A DNA stretch of 64,000 nt from Halothiobacillus sp. (GTDB lineage: Bacteria > Pseudomonadota > Gammaproteobacteria > Halothiobacillales > Halothiobacillaceae), in contig JAGUXT010000058.1 of assembly GCA_020061705.1 (NCBI GenBank), forward strand, positions 1 through 64,000, read 5' to 3'. Positions 39,609-49,858 of the stretch are shown piece by piece (positions within the stretch are counted from its first letter, which is position 1; every line of letters begins with the position of its first letter). Position numbers and translations under genes: made by a program. The notes beneath the pieces were generated by a model. The model saw only the letters and a program-made list of their open reading frames with translations, had not been told where the DNA came from and did no database searches.

Positions 39609-40775
39609 ATGACAAATATTCCCGCTTTTCGCTTAACCGAGACCAGCAAATCCTATGCGGTGTACGCGCATCCGCTTGACCGTCTTAAGGAGTTGTTTTC
39701 CACCCGCCCACGCCATCGTTTGTTTACCGCATTGCACCCCTTGTCGCTAGATATCCCGCAAGGGAGTTCGTTGGGGATTGTTGGCGATAACGGCGCAGGC
39801 AAGAGTACGCTGATGCACTTGCTGGCGGGCACACACACGCCCACCAGCGGCACAATCGAACGCAACGGGCGCATCCTTGGCTTGCTTGAACTGGGCGTAG
39901 GCTTTCACCCAGAGTTCAGCGGGCGCGATAACCTGCTATTTCAGGGCGATATTTTGGGCATTGATCGCGGCTTTATCCAAGAGAGGATGCAGGACATTCT
40001 TGATTTTGCAGAGATTGGTGAGTTCATAGACCAGCCATTACGCACCTACTCAACTGGCATGAAAGTCAGACTTGCCTTTGCTTTGATTGCTTCACTCGAC
40101 CCGGACACGCTAATTGTGGATGAGGCACTGGCGGTCGGGGATATGCACTTTCAAAAAAAATGTATCGATCGAATGACCTCCTTCCGCGAAGCTGGAAAGA
40201 CCATCATTTTGTGTTCGCATAGTCTTTATCAAATTGAATCCTTCTGCGACGAGGTTATTTGGCTAAGGAATGGGCACCTAGAAATGTCTGGCTCGGCGAG
40301 TGTGGTTTTACCAGCTTACGAACGCTATCAACTGACCAAGACGTTACCCGCCGTTGAGCATGCAGCGGTACCCTCAGGCCAGCCCTTCATTCGGCGATTT
40401 GAATTACTATCCCCCCGGCCTTTGTCCATGGGGCAACATATGCTCATGGAGTGGGAAATTGAAGCGCCAATCGACACCCCCCACCACTACACACTTTCAT
40501 TAAAAATGGAGAACGGGCGCGGAGTGCATGTAACCGGCTCCCGCCTGCGCGAGGAGGCTCCACGCAAGGGTTCCGGGGTAGAACGCGCTCAGTTCGAAAA
40601 CATCCCTCTGGCTTCAGGATTTTTCATGCTGCATTTGCGATTGTGGGATGAAACTGGCCTCGTGCTGATGCACGAGCGCGTGCTGGAAAACATTGAAGTT
40701 CGCAAAAACGACCGTGAGCTTGGCTTTATGCGTATTCCTTTTGCCAGCCAATGGGTGCCTGATGCAAAAAGCTAA
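39609..40775 (+). CDS. ABC polysaccharide exporter ATPase (Wzt-like) with C-terminal carbohydrate-binding-type extension
   Basis: Walker A GDNGAGKST, LLELGVGFHPEFSGRDNLLFQGDILGID, TYSTGMKVRLAFALIASLDPDTLIVDEALAVGD; ~150-aa C-terminal domain (FIRRFELLSPRPLSMGQHMLMEWEIEAP...). Confidence 0.9.
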   Translation: MTNIPAFRLTETSKSYAVYAHPLDRLKELFSTRPRHRLFTALHPLSLDIPQGSSLGIVGDNGAGKSTLMHLLAGTHTPTSGTIERNGRILGLLELGVGFHPEFSGRDNLLFQGDILGIDRGFIQERMQDILDFAEIGEFIDQPLRTYSTGMKVRLAFALIASLDPDTLIVDEALAVGDMHFQKKCIDRMTSFREAGKTIILCSHSLYQIESFCDEVIWLRNGHLEMSGSASVVLPAYERYQLTKTLPAVEHAAVPSGQPFIRRFELLSPRPLSMGQHMLMEWEIEAPIDTPHHYTLSLKMENGRGVHVTGSRLREEAPRKGSGVERAQFENIPLASGFFMLHLRLWDETGLVLMHERVLENIEVRKNDRELGFMRIPFASQWVPDAKS

Positions 40776-41925
40776 AGCCGACTCGAAACCAGTCTTGCTC
40801 TGGGTGCTTGCTTCCGATGCTTTCGGAGGCGCCGAGGCTCTTTCGCATGGCTGTCTTCGGGAGTTGATGCCACATTTTGAGATAGTTTTGCTGACCCAAG
40901 AGGCCTTAGTAACTCACTTCAGCTTACTTGACTTGCGCATACACACATTCGAGCACGAAGGACTGAATACGCCGCACGCCTACAATGCGCGGAACATGTG
41001 GCGCTATGCGCGCACCATTGCCTTTGTCGCAAGACAAAAGAAAGCCGATGTTATCCATGCCGTCATGCACAATGCCTCGTTGTTTTTGGCTCTGGCTCGC
41101 TGGCTGGCTCCCCTATCCATGCGCGGCAGGCGAAGTGTGGGCAGCCTGCACGGGTCATTACAAGGTTTTTACCAAAGCATCGGTCGTGCTCCGTCTTCGC
41201 TCGAACGCTTTGCAATATCCTTTACCGCCTTTACGCTAGATAAGGTCATTACCCCCTCCAAAGGGATAGCTCATGAACTTCATTCAATCTTCAGAGTGCC
41301 AAAAAGCAGATTGATGCCTATTTACAACGGGATTGATCTTCAGGATGTACAAAGGCGATCTTGCGAATTTCGCGTGGAAAAAAAACGCGAGCACTGGATT
41401 GTAGGGTGTGGTCGTCTCGAAGCTCAGAAAGATTTTGATGTTTTGATCCATGCTTTTCGGGCATTCCGGCTCCAGCACAAAAACCTTCCTGCACGACTTG
41501 TTTTAATTGGTGATGGCTCGGAAAAAATACGACTGCAACAACTTTGCGTTGAGCTTGAAATTCAAGGTGCAGTTCAGTTTGCTGGGTTTCAATCCAACCC
41601 TTACCCATTGATTGCTGCTGCCGATGTTTTGGTTCTACCGTCACGCTACGAAGGCTTCGGCCTAGTTTTGGTCGAGGCCATGGTGCTTGCTGTCCCGGTG
41701 ATAGCCAGCGACTGCCCCTGGGGTCCAGGTGAGATTATTGAAAACGGAGAAAGCGGCCTACTCTTTCAAGTTGGACACGCCGAGCAACTGGCATCCAGGC
41801 TTGAACAAGTTTTACTCAATACTGAGCTTGCAGCACGCCTTAGCAAGGCCGGTCAAGCGCGCGCAGAGTTCTTCCAGATCGCTCGCATGGCTGAAGAATA
41901 TGCAAAAGCCTTTCTCCAGAATTAG
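40762..41925 (+). CDS. Glycosyltransferase family 4
   Basis: Start ATG 40762. HWIVGCGRLEAQKDFDVLIHAF, VLPSRYEGFGLVLVEAMVLAVPVIASDCPWGPGEIIENGESGLLF. Confidence 0.9.
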   Translation: MQKAKADSKPVLLWVLASDAFGGAEALSHGCLRELMPHFEIVLLTQEALVTHFSLLDLRIHTFEHEGLNTPHAYNARNMWRYARTIAFVARQKKADVIHAVMHNASLFLALARWLAPLSMRGRRSVGSLHGSLQGFYQSIGRAPSSLERFAISFTAFTLDKVITPSKGIAHELHSIFRVPKSRLMPIYNGIDLQDVQRRSCEFRVEKKREHWIVGCGRLEAQKDFDVLIHAFRAFRLQHKNLPARLVLIGDGSEKIRLQQLCVELEIQGAVQFAGFQSNPYPLIAAADVLVLPSRYEGFGLVLVEAMVLAVPVIASDCPWGPGEIIENGESGLLFQVGHAEQLASRLEQVLLNTELAARLSKAGQARAEFFQIARMAEEYAKAFLQN

Positions 41926-41939
41926 CGAGAGCCTAAACA

Positions 41940-43073
41940 ATGCCCGGCATACCTGTCCGCGTCTTGATTTTTCTGCCCACTACAGGTTTTGGCGGTGCCG
42001 AGCGCACCATACTAAACCTTATTACACACACTGACTCTTCTCAGGTCGAGATCGTACTTGTCACGCATGCTGTTGTTTATTCAGGGGTATCGGTGCCGGT
42101 TTTAGACCTTTCGGACTACGGTCTAGCCAGCGGCTATGCAGGAATTCGTCGAACTTGGCGAGATGCTTTCCGCCTAGTCCAGCTAGCACGAGAACACAAA
42201 TGCCAAGTGATTCTTGGCTTTTTGCATTACGGTGCCATTGCCGCAAGCTGGGCTCGCCTCCTGTCAGGCAACCAGATCAAGGTCATCGCCAGTCCTCGAA
42301 CCCCATCCCGTGCTGGCATAGCATTCCATGTTCCCACCCAAAGAGCCCGCCTGGAGTGGCATGCACAGGTGAATGTACTCGCTCGCCTTGCGCATCGGGT
42401 AATCGTGGCGACTGAAGGCCTGAAAACGGAGCTTGTAGAGCACTACGGCGCGCGCAAAGAACATATTCATGTCATTGCCAACGCCATGGATAAGGAACGG
42501 ATCGCATCCATTGCGGCCACCAAGATTGAAAAGGATATCCCTTTGATCGTGACCTCCGGGCGTCTTGCTCCTGAGAAAGACATAGGCACCCTATTGCACG
42601 CTTTTGCCCTGGTTCGCGCCCAAATGCCTTGCCGCTTGACTCTGCTCGGCGAAGGCCCTGAACGCAGCGCCCTGGAAGCTACAGCACGTGAGCTAGGGGT
42701 GGATCAAGACGTGGTTTTCCACGGCTTTCATGCGGAGCCCTTCGCCATTATCAAGTCCGCTGATGTCTTTGTGCATACATCTCGATTCGAAGGGTTTGGC
42801 AACGTGCTGATCGAGGCCATGGCATGCAGCGTGCCCATCGTAGCCACCGACTGCGACTTTGGCCCTAGGGAAATCATCCAGCATGGCGAAAATGGCCTGC
42901 TCGTCCCACCAAACGATCCCGATGCGCTTGCACTGGCCATCCTGACGGTACTCAACGACCACGCGCTCGCCGCACGCATGGTCGAGTCAGCCAATACCGG
43001 GCTGGGGCGCTATGCGCCAAACGTAATGACCCGAGACTATGAGAGAGCCATCATTGATCTGGCTCAGGGTTAA
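41940..43073 (+). CDS. Glycosyltransferase family 4
   Basis: LPTTGFGGAERTILNLI, IVTSGRLAPEKDIGTLLHAFA, VHTSRFEGFGNVLIEAMACSVPIVATDCDFGPREIIQHGENGLLVPP. Confidence 0.92.
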   Translation: MPGIPVRVLIFLPTTGFGGAERTILNLITHTDSSQVEIVLVTHAVVYSGVSVPVLDLSDYGLASGYAGIRRTWRDAFRLVQLAREHKCQVILGFLHYGAIAASWARLLSGNQIKVIASPRTPSRAGIAFHVPTQRARLEWHAQVNVLARLAHRVIVATEGLKTELVEHYGARKEHIHVIANAMDKERIASIAATKIEKDIPLIVTSGRLAPEKDIGTLLHAFALVRAQMPCRLTLLGEGPERSALEATARELGVDQDVVFHGFHAEPFAIIKSADVFVHTSRFEGFGNVLIEAMACSVPIVATDCDFGPREIIQHGENGLLVPPNDPDALALAILTVLNDHALAARMVESANTGLGRYAPNVMTRDYERAIIDLAQG

Positions 43074-43104
43074 CCCCTGAGTTAACCCCTGAGTTAACCC
43101 CTGA
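43069..43104. repeat. Three perfect 12-bp tandem repeats (gttaacccctga) at the 3' end of the preceding gene
   Basis: gttaacccctga x3 directly visible. Confidence 0.95.
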
Positions 43105-43120
43105 GCGCTCAACCACTATA

Positions 43121-44035
43121 TTAGAAAATGTCTATATCGCCAGGCTGAAAGTGGGGTCGGAAGCGCCCCAATGGAGGAAACACCGCGAATTCGGTAGCTA
43201 CGATGCCGGTATCTGCGCCCTGTATCCCAGGGGTTTCCAACCAAGTCACGACCTCGCGAAATCCTTGGCTCGCAGCCCACTCCAATATCGCTTTTACTAA
43301 AGCCGAGGGAGGCCTTCCTGGCAGACATGCATCCACTATCCGAAGCGCGTCCCCCTCTCTCGCTACAACAGCCCAGCCGACAGTGCGAAATGCCCGATGT
43401 ACGCCCAGCAGAACGTACGCTCTGTGAGGGCAGTCGCGGTAGCGCCACTCCAAATAGGCGCTATTACGTAGAGCCGCTGGCGCACTCCGCAAGGTCACAC
43501 TCAAACTCTCTAACCGATTGATATGCGGACTATTCCAATTCATCGACTTAACCGACCACAAAGAAAAATGATCACGCAGCGCCGCCTGTAAACGGTACTC
43601 CTTGATATCTCGGATTCGCCAGTAAAACCCGAGACGCTCTCCCAGCCTGAAGGGACGCTCACCAGGGAACCCATAGGCATAGATGCCAGGAAATTTATCT
43701 GCCAAAGCGGACTGCAAAGTTCTGATCAATATTGGGTAGATGCCGTCACGCCCCAACCCGCCGCGCACTGCCTGGGCCACCATAATGTCGCACACTTGAG
43801 CCACCGGACAGGACTGTCCATCCTTAGCGCTTCCAGGTAACACCATAGCACCTGCGTGCCCAATCAAATTGCCTTCTGTGTCCTTGGCAATCACATTGAC
43901 GCACCCTAAAAGATGAGATCCATGGTATTTCCAGCGCCAATAGTCCGGTGAGACATGATGACCAAAGACATGCTCGAACAATCCACAGGCGTGGGGCACA
44001 TCTTCTTCTCGCAATAGCTCAATCTGCATACGCAT
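43121..44035 (-). CDS. GNAT-like N-acyltransferase
   Basis: MRMQIELLREEDVPHACGLFEHVFGHHVSPDYWRWKYHG..., VCDIMVAQAVRGGLGRDGIYPILIRTLQSAL, FRLGERLGFYWRI. Start placed at ATG complement 44035; ORF extends to 44275. Confidence 0.65.
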   Translation of the reverse strand: MRMQIELLREEDVPHACGLFEHVFGHHVSPDYWRWKYHGSHLLGCVNVIAKDTEGNLIGHAGAMVLPGSAKDGQSCPVAQVCDIMVAQAVRGGLGRDGIYPILIRTLQSALADKFPGIYAYGFPGERPFRLGERLGFYWRIRDIKEYRLQAALRDHFSLWSVKSMNWNSPHINRLESLSVTLRSAPAALRNSAYLEWRYRDCPHRAYVLLGVHRAFRTVGWAVVAREGDALRIVDACLPGRPPSALVKAILEWAASQGFREVVTWLETPGIQGADTGIVATEFAVFPPLGRFRPHFQPGDIDIF

Positions 44036-44273
44036 CCCAAGGAGGCAATGAAAACGTTCCATTTTAACCTGCCAGACCAAAGAATAGTTTAGATTTAGCT
44101 GTGTCGGCATCTTGGTGGTCGATAGATCCATCAGCATGGTACGCTTGCAGACTTGCAAGCCCTTTCCGCCTGCGGGGCATCGCTCTGATAAAATTCCGAG
44201 GTTTGGGGCTTCATCATGCAGCCTTGATGACAAACATGGCTTTTTCAACGAGTTAGCCCTGACAAGACAGACC

Positions 44274-47200
44274 ATGAATTCAATTTTTGCCGAAAATATC
44301 TACCTTCCCTTCAAGTCCTGCACCCTTCCAAAGGGTCACTGGCTGATTCTCGCGCCGCACGCCGACGACGAAACGTTTGGCATGGGGGGTGCGATCGCCC
44401 TCGCAGTGCAGGCAGGCTCGCAAGTGGATGTTCTTATCATGACGGATGGCGCTCAGGGCGGTGACGCGCCCGATCTCGTCGCCACGCGAGAAGATGAGGC
44501 TCGACGTGCCGTCCAAGCCCTCGGCTGCTGCCGCGTCGATTTTCTTCGTCAGCCGGATCGCGGGCTGAATGTGAGCGCAGCACTTATCGAACGAGTCGCC
44601 GATCATGTCCGTGCCGCGGGGTACACGGCTGTGTTCTTCCCCTCCCCCGTCGAACCGCACCCCGATCATCGTGCCACTGCGCAAATTGGCTGGGAAGCAC
44701 TGCGCAAAGCCGAATTCAGCGCTGCGCCAATAAGCTATGAGATCAGCACACAAGGCCCGTGCAATGCGCTGGTGGATATTTCATCTGCTGTGGAAAAAAA
44801 AGCCGAAGTGATGCGGCTATATGCCTCGCAGCTCACCCAGAATGCCTATGTCGAGCGCATCCTTGGATTGAATGCCGCCCGCGCATGGTCGTTGCCGCTG
44901 GATGTGACGCACGCGGAAGCTTTTTACCTGTGGACACCCGCCGACCAACCGCTTTCCGCCCAGCTCTGGGGCATTCAGTATGTGCAGCAGTCCGGATACG
45001 CGCTGCCAGCGATCGAAACCCTGGTTAGCATTATCGTGCGCACCATGAATCGCCCTGAGATGTTGCGCGAGGCTATTCGCTCCGTGGCTCATCAGACACA
45101 CACCTCCATTGAGCTTGTGGTGGTCAACGATGGTCGCGATGACTTTGCAGCGCTGATTGAGGAAGAAGCGACAGGATCAATACAAAGCGTGCACTACATC
45201 ACGAACGATGGCACGCATGGGCGCGCCCAGAGTGCCAATCTGGGCTTGCGACACGCCAGCGGGGATGTCATTGGCTTTCTTGATGACGACGACTGGTTGC
45301 TGCCCAACCATTGTGCTTTGTTGCTTAGCCAGCTCCAGGAACACCCAGCGGCCATGGCATGCTACGGCGGCGTGGACTCAGTGCGCTTTGAGGAAGGACG
45401 TGAAGTTTTCCTGCATCGTTTCAACGATCCGTTTGACCCTCTGCGGTTGGCTTACAACAACTTCATGCCAATTCACTCGGTGCTTTTCAGGAAGGCGGCC
45501 ATTCAGCGTGGATGCGCGTTTGATGAAAATCTCGATCTGTACGAAGACTGGCATTTCTGGTTGCAACTGGCGCAGCTCGGCACATTTGTTCATGTGAATG
45601 AAGTTACAGCGAAATATCGCATTAGCACTGAAAGCGGAGTCGGCTTGCCTAACAGCCAGCGCGATTTCACGCGCGACATGAACCTTTTTGTTGAAGCAAG
45701 CCGTGGAGTTTGGAGCACCGAACAACTGCGATACATGTGCATGTCCACGCTTCAAGTCAAAAACTTGAGCGACGAAGTGGCAAGGCTGCACAGCGTCACA
45801 ACAACCTTGCAAGAGAGTGCTGTTGTACTTAATCAGTCGATCAATGATCTTGAACAACAACTAAGCGAAAAATCCGCGCGCATCCACACGCTTGAGGCCG
45901 AGCGTGTACAGCAACAGCGCGAACACATCGCACGCATCAGTGACATTAAAGCTGAATACGAACAGCACTTCGCCGAACATAGCGCGCATATTCACGCACT
46001 AACTGCCGAATTGCACACTCACGAACGCCAACGTGCTCTATGGCAAGCGCGTTTCGAGGAAGTCACAGGGAGTCGCTCCTGGAAACTGACAACCCCTTTA
46101 CGCTTTTTGGGGCGCAAAGCGCGCGTTGCACGTCATCTGGCTCGGCAAGCCATCGAGCGTGTGCACAACGAATCATGGCGCACGCTGCTGCATAAAACTC
46201 GCGAGGTTTGGCATGAAGAAGGCCTGCGCGGGGTCTGGGCGCGCATCCTGGGGCAGCAGAAAGTTACCGACGCTCCGGTAGGCATCCCACAAAGCGCCAT
46301 CCCCACACCCCAGACCAGCCTTGTGCGCCAAGCGGACGGATACTACACCTTGCACGCGGGCACATCAGGCTACCAGTACATTCCGCCCGCACCACCGCTG
46401 GATTTGCAGGCATGGCTGGATGCACTCGCTACGCCGCCTTTCTTTTCAATCGTGGTTCCGGTCTACAACACGCCGCAAGGGCTCCTTACCGAGCTTATCG
46501 ACTCGGTGCAGGCACAGTGGTATCCGCACTGGGAGCTGGTACTGGCAGATGACGCAAGCTCTAGCGAGTCTTTGCAGCATGAGCTCGCTGCCTTGAATGA
46601 CCCGCGTATCTGCATCGTTCGTCTGGACGGCAACCTAGGGATTTCCGGCGCAACCAATGCTGGCGTTGCCGCAGCAAAATATGAGCGGATTATCTTTGCC
46701 GATCACGATGACCTTCTAACCGTCAACTGCCTGTATGAGCTGGCGCGCTGCATTGAGCGTGAGGCTCCTGATTTTATCTACAGCGACGAGGACAAGCTGG
46801 ACGAACAAGGCTACTTTGTTCAGCCGCACTTCAAGCCCGACTGGTCGCCGGACACCATGATGAGCACCATGTTCACCGGACATATCTCCTGCGTGCGCAA
46901 AGCCTTGTTTGAAGAGCTTGGCGGCCTGCGTACCGAGGTCAACGGCTGCCAGGACTGGGATTTTGTACTGCGCGTAGCGGAGTACACCCAGCATTTCTGC
47001 CATATTCCCAAAGTGCTGTACCACTGGCGGATTATTCCGGCCTCGGTGGCGGCTGATATCGCCGCCAAGCCGTATGTGCTTGCTGCCTCAAAAAAAGTGC
47101 GTGAAGACGCTCTGCTGCGGCGCGGTTTATCGGGGCTGGTGGAAGCCGTAGAGCAGGTTCCAGGCTATTTCCGCGTGAATTATTTACCACAAAACAACCC

Positions 47201-48020
47201 TCTGATTTCCATCGTTATTCCAACACGCGACCATGCCCAGGTTTTACAGCGCTGCATCGAGTCCATCGAACGCAAAAGCAGTTACCACCATTTTGAAATC
47301 ATCGTGTTGGATAACGGGTCCAAGGACAGCGCCACGCTGGCATTCCTTACCACATTGGAAAAAGAAAACCGCGCCCGCGTCATTCGCCATGATCAGCCTT
47401 TCAATTTTTCCGAACTCAATAATATCGGCGCTGGGGCTGCACACGGTGAGTTACTGCTATTCCTCAACGACGACACCGAAGTACTGACCCCCGATTGGCT
47501 GGAGCGCATGGCTGGTTACGCTCAGCTGCCGCATGTCGGCGCCGTGGGTGCCAAACTGCTGTATCCCAGCGGTGAAACCCAACATGCGGGTGTACTCAAC
47601 TTGAGCGAAGGGCCGATCCACGCCTTCCTGAATACCTCAGCCGACAGCCCCGGCTATTTCATGCGCAACCTGCTGGAGTACGACTGGTTGGCCGTGACCG
47701 GCGCGTGCCTGATGCTTGAGGCCAAGAAATTCCACACGGTGGGCGGCTTCGATGAAAGCTTCCCGGTAGCCTATAACGATGTAGAGCTGTGCTTCCGCCT
47801 GGCTGATGCCGGGTTGTACAACGTGGTTTGCCAAGCCGTTCGTGTACGGCACTATGAGTCGCAAACTCGCGGCCTCGACCATCTTGATGCTGCCAAACGC
47901 CAGCGCCTCAAAGACGATATGCGGCGTCTGTACGCCGTGCATCCGCGCTATTTCCAGTACGATCCTTTCCACAACCCCAATCTTCATCCCAACGGGATTC
48001 ATTTTGAGTTGCTTGCCTGA
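44274..48020 (+). CDS. Multidomain PIG-L (LmbE) deacetylase - GT2 - coiled coil - GT2 - GT2 protein
   Basis: Start ATG 44274. LILAPHADDETFGMGGAIALA; VSIIVRTMNRPEMLREAIRSV + GFLDDDDWLLP; coiled coil; FSIVVPVYNTPQGLLTELIDSV + IIFADHDDLLT; ISIVIPTRDHAQVLQRCIESIE + LLFLNDDTEVL. Confidence 0.9.
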   Translation: MNSIFAENIYLPFKSCTLPKGHWLILAPHADDETFGMGGAIALAVQAGSQVDVLIMTDGAQGGDAPDLVATREDEARRAVQALGCCRVDFLRQPDRGLNVSAALIERVADHVRAAGYTAVFFPSPVEPHPDHRATAQIGWEALRKAEFSAAPISYEISTQGPCNALVDISSAVEKKAEVMRLYASQLTQNAYVERILGLNAARAWSLPLDVTHAEAFYLWTPADQPLSAQLWGIQYVQQSGYALPAIETLVSIIVRTMNRPEMLREAIRSVAHQTHTSIELVVVNDGRDDFAALIEEEATGSIQSVHYITNDGTHGRAQSANLGLRHASGDVIGFLDDDDWLLPNHCALLLSQLQEHPAAMACYGGVDSVRFEEGREVFLHRFNDPFDPLRLAYNNFMPIHSVLFRKAAIQRGCAFDENLDLYEDWHFWLQLAQLGTFVHVNEVTAKYRISTESGVGLPNSQRDFTRDMNLFVEASRGVWSTEQLRYMCMSTLQVKNLSDEVARLHSVTTTLQESAVVLNQSINDLEQQLSEKSARIHTLEAERVQQQREHIARISDIKAEYEQHFAEHSAHIHALTAELHTHERQRALWQARFEEVTGSRSWKLTTPLRFLGRKARVARHLARQAIERVHNESWRTLLHKTREVWHEEGLRGVWARILGQQKVTDAPVGIPQSAIPTPQTSLVRQADGYYTLHAGTSGYQYIPPAPPLDLQAWLDALATPPFFSIVVPVYNTPQGLLTELIDSVQAQWYPHWELVLADDASSSESLQHELAALNDPRICIVRLDGNLGISGATNAGVAAAKYERIIFADHDDLLTVNCLYELARCIEREAPDFIYSDEDKLDEQGYFVQPHFKPDWSPDTMMSTMFTGHISCVRKALFEELGGLRTEVNGCQDWDFVLRVAEYTQHFCHIPKVLYHWRIIPASVAADIAAKPYVLAASKKVREDALLRRGLSGLVEAVEQVPGYFRVNYLPQNNPLISIVIPTRDHAQVLQRCIESIERKSSYHHFEIIVLDNGSKDSATLAFLTTLEKENRARVIRHDQPFNFSELNNIGAGAAHGELLLFLNDDTEVLTPDWLERMAGYAQLPHVGAVGAKLLYPSGETQHAGVLNLSEGPIHAFLNTSADSPGYFMRNLLEYDWLAVTGACLMLEAKKFHTVGGFDESFPVAYNDVELCFRLADAGLYNVVCQAVRVRHYESQTRGLDHLDAAKRQRLKDDMRRLYAVHPRYFQYDPFHNPNLHPNGIHFELLA

Positions 48021-49858
48021 TGGATACCTCGTCAATGCCCAAGTTATCCTCGCACCATGCCGTTGCAGCGGCACTGCGTGATGTCCCCAACGCAGAAATG
48101 CTTGCATCGCTGCTCGACCAGGCTCGCTGTGTATCCTTCGACTTCTTCGACACCTTGTTTGCGCGCCCTTTTGCCGAACCTGAGTTTGCCTTTGAATTGC
48201 TCGGCAGACGCTTGGGTGTGGGCGACTTCCGCCAAAAGCGTATCGCGGCACAAACAGAAGCCTTTCGCCGCATGGCCGCAGAGGGGCGCAAGGAAATCCG
48301 CCTGAGCGACATTTACGCCTGCTTTGATGTGGATGCAGACACCCAAGCCCGGTGGCTTAGCGCCGAAGTCGAACTGGAACTGGCCCTCCTCGCGCCCAAG
48401 CCCGCCGTTCTGGCGCTCTTTCAAGCCTTGCGCACAGCGGGTATGAAACTCGCCATCAGTTCCGACATGTACTTTCCACAGACGTTTTTTGAGGATGCCT
48501 TACGCCAGCACGGCATAGAAAGTGTAGAAATGCTGCTGGTCTCCGCCGAGATTGACGCGACCAAACGCGATGCCGGTGAATTGTTTGATGTTCTTGTCCG
48601 CATGAGCGGCATAGCGGCACCAAACGTACTGCACATTGGCGACCATGCCGTCGCGGATGTAAAACGTGCTCAGGAACGGGGGCTCATGGCCTTTCATTAC
48701 GATGCCAGCCCAAGTGCAAGCCGTGAAACTGCCGAGCGCGCCTACACCCTGCATGGCTTGTGGGAGCGCTGCAAAAAACCATCGAACGATGAGCTTTTTC
48801 AGCGCCTAGGTTTCCTCTATGGCGGCCCGGCCAATTTGGGCTATCTGCACTGGCTGGCCGAACAGGCCAAAAACGACGGCATTGAACACCTGCTTTTCCT
48901 CTCGCGAGATGGCTTTCTGCTCGAACGTCTTGCCTCGAAAAACGTGGTTACAGGCCTGCCCACCCATCGTTACTTTCTTGGCTCGCGCGTGTCCTATTAT
49001 CTGGCCGCCATCACCGAAAAGAATTTTTCCGCCTACATTCCCTTTCTCTTGTCAGGAAGCCACGGGTTGATGCCGCGCGAGCTGCTCGAACGCATTGGCG
49101 TCACACCGCCGGATGAGGCTGTCATGCGTGATATTGGCCTGGGCTCCGATGTCGTCATTACGCATGACATGGAAGAGAAGCTTGCCCGCTTTCTGTACGC
49201 ATGGCGCGGCGAAATCCTGAAGGTCTGTGCGCGCAATCGACGCGCCTTGCACCTTTACCTGGTTTCGCTGGGCATCCATACGGGCGCACAACTTGGGCTG
49301 GTCGATGTCGGCTGGAGCGGCTCGACGCAAGAAGCGTTTGAAGCCGCCGTGCGCCCGTGGTTGGGTGTGCAGGTGACGGGCTATTACTTCTGCCTCGCCG
49401 ACACACCTGAACGTCAGGCGCGCGACAAGCAACAACACATGCGCGCCATGTTTTCCTCCGCCACCCACGATGTAGCGTTCATCGGACAAATTTATGCCAA
49501 TCGCTCCATCGTCGAACTGTTTTTTTCCGCGCCACACCACACCGTGATTGGTTGGCTGGCCGATCAAAAAACAGGACAAACCGAACCTGTGCTGGACGCA
49601 GGTCGCGGCGGCTCGCCGGCCGGTCTGGCACAGATCACCCACGAGATCAGCACAGCGGCAGAGGACTTTGTGGCCTGTTATCAAGCCATGACCACGCAAT
49701 TAGGCGCAGGATTATCCCCAAGCGAACTGGCGCAAGCCCTGCTACATCTCACCGTGCACGAAGACGTACAATGCCGTGCTTTCTCTTCGCGCATCATCAA
49801 CTTTGATACGTGGTCGAGCTCGCTCAATCACAGCATGGATCTCATAACCTACGCATGA
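48020..49858 (+). CDS. HAD-superfamily hydrolase-like protein (COG5610-like) with conserved second domain
   Basis: CVSFDFFDTLFARPFAEPE, LAISSDMYFPQTFFEDAL, HIGDHAVADVKRAQERGL; second domain LLFLSRDGFLLERLA and LVDVGWSGSTQEAFEAAV. Confidence 0.75.
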   Translation: MDTSSMPKLSSHHAVAAALRDVPNAEMLASLLDQARCVSFDFFDTLFARPFAEPEFAFELLGRRLGVGDFRQKRIAAQTEAFRRMAAEGRKEIRLSDIYACFDVDADTQARWLSAEVELELALLAPKPAVLALFQALRTAGMKLAISSDMYFPQTFFEDALRQHGIESVEMLLVSAEIDATKRDAGELFDVLVRMSGIAAPNVLHIGDHAVADVKRAQERGLMAFHYDASPSASRETAERAYTLHGLWERCKKPSNDELFQRLGFLYGGPANLGYLHWLAEQAKNDGIEHLLFLSRDGFLLERLASKNVVTGLPTHRYFLGSRVSYYLAAITEKNFSAYIPFLLSGSHGLMPRELLERIGVTPPDEAVMRDIGLGSDVVITHDMEEKLARFLYAWRGEILKVCARNRRALHLYLVSLGIHTGAQLGLVDVGWSGSTQEAFEAAVRPWLGVQVTGYYFCLADTPERQARDKQQHMRAMFSSATHDVAFIGQIYANRSIVELFFSAPHHTVIGWLADQKTGQTEPVLDAGRGGSPAGLAQITHEISTAAEDFVACYQAMTTQLGAGLSPSELAQALLHLTVHEDVQCRAFSSRIINFDTWSSSLNHSMDLITYA

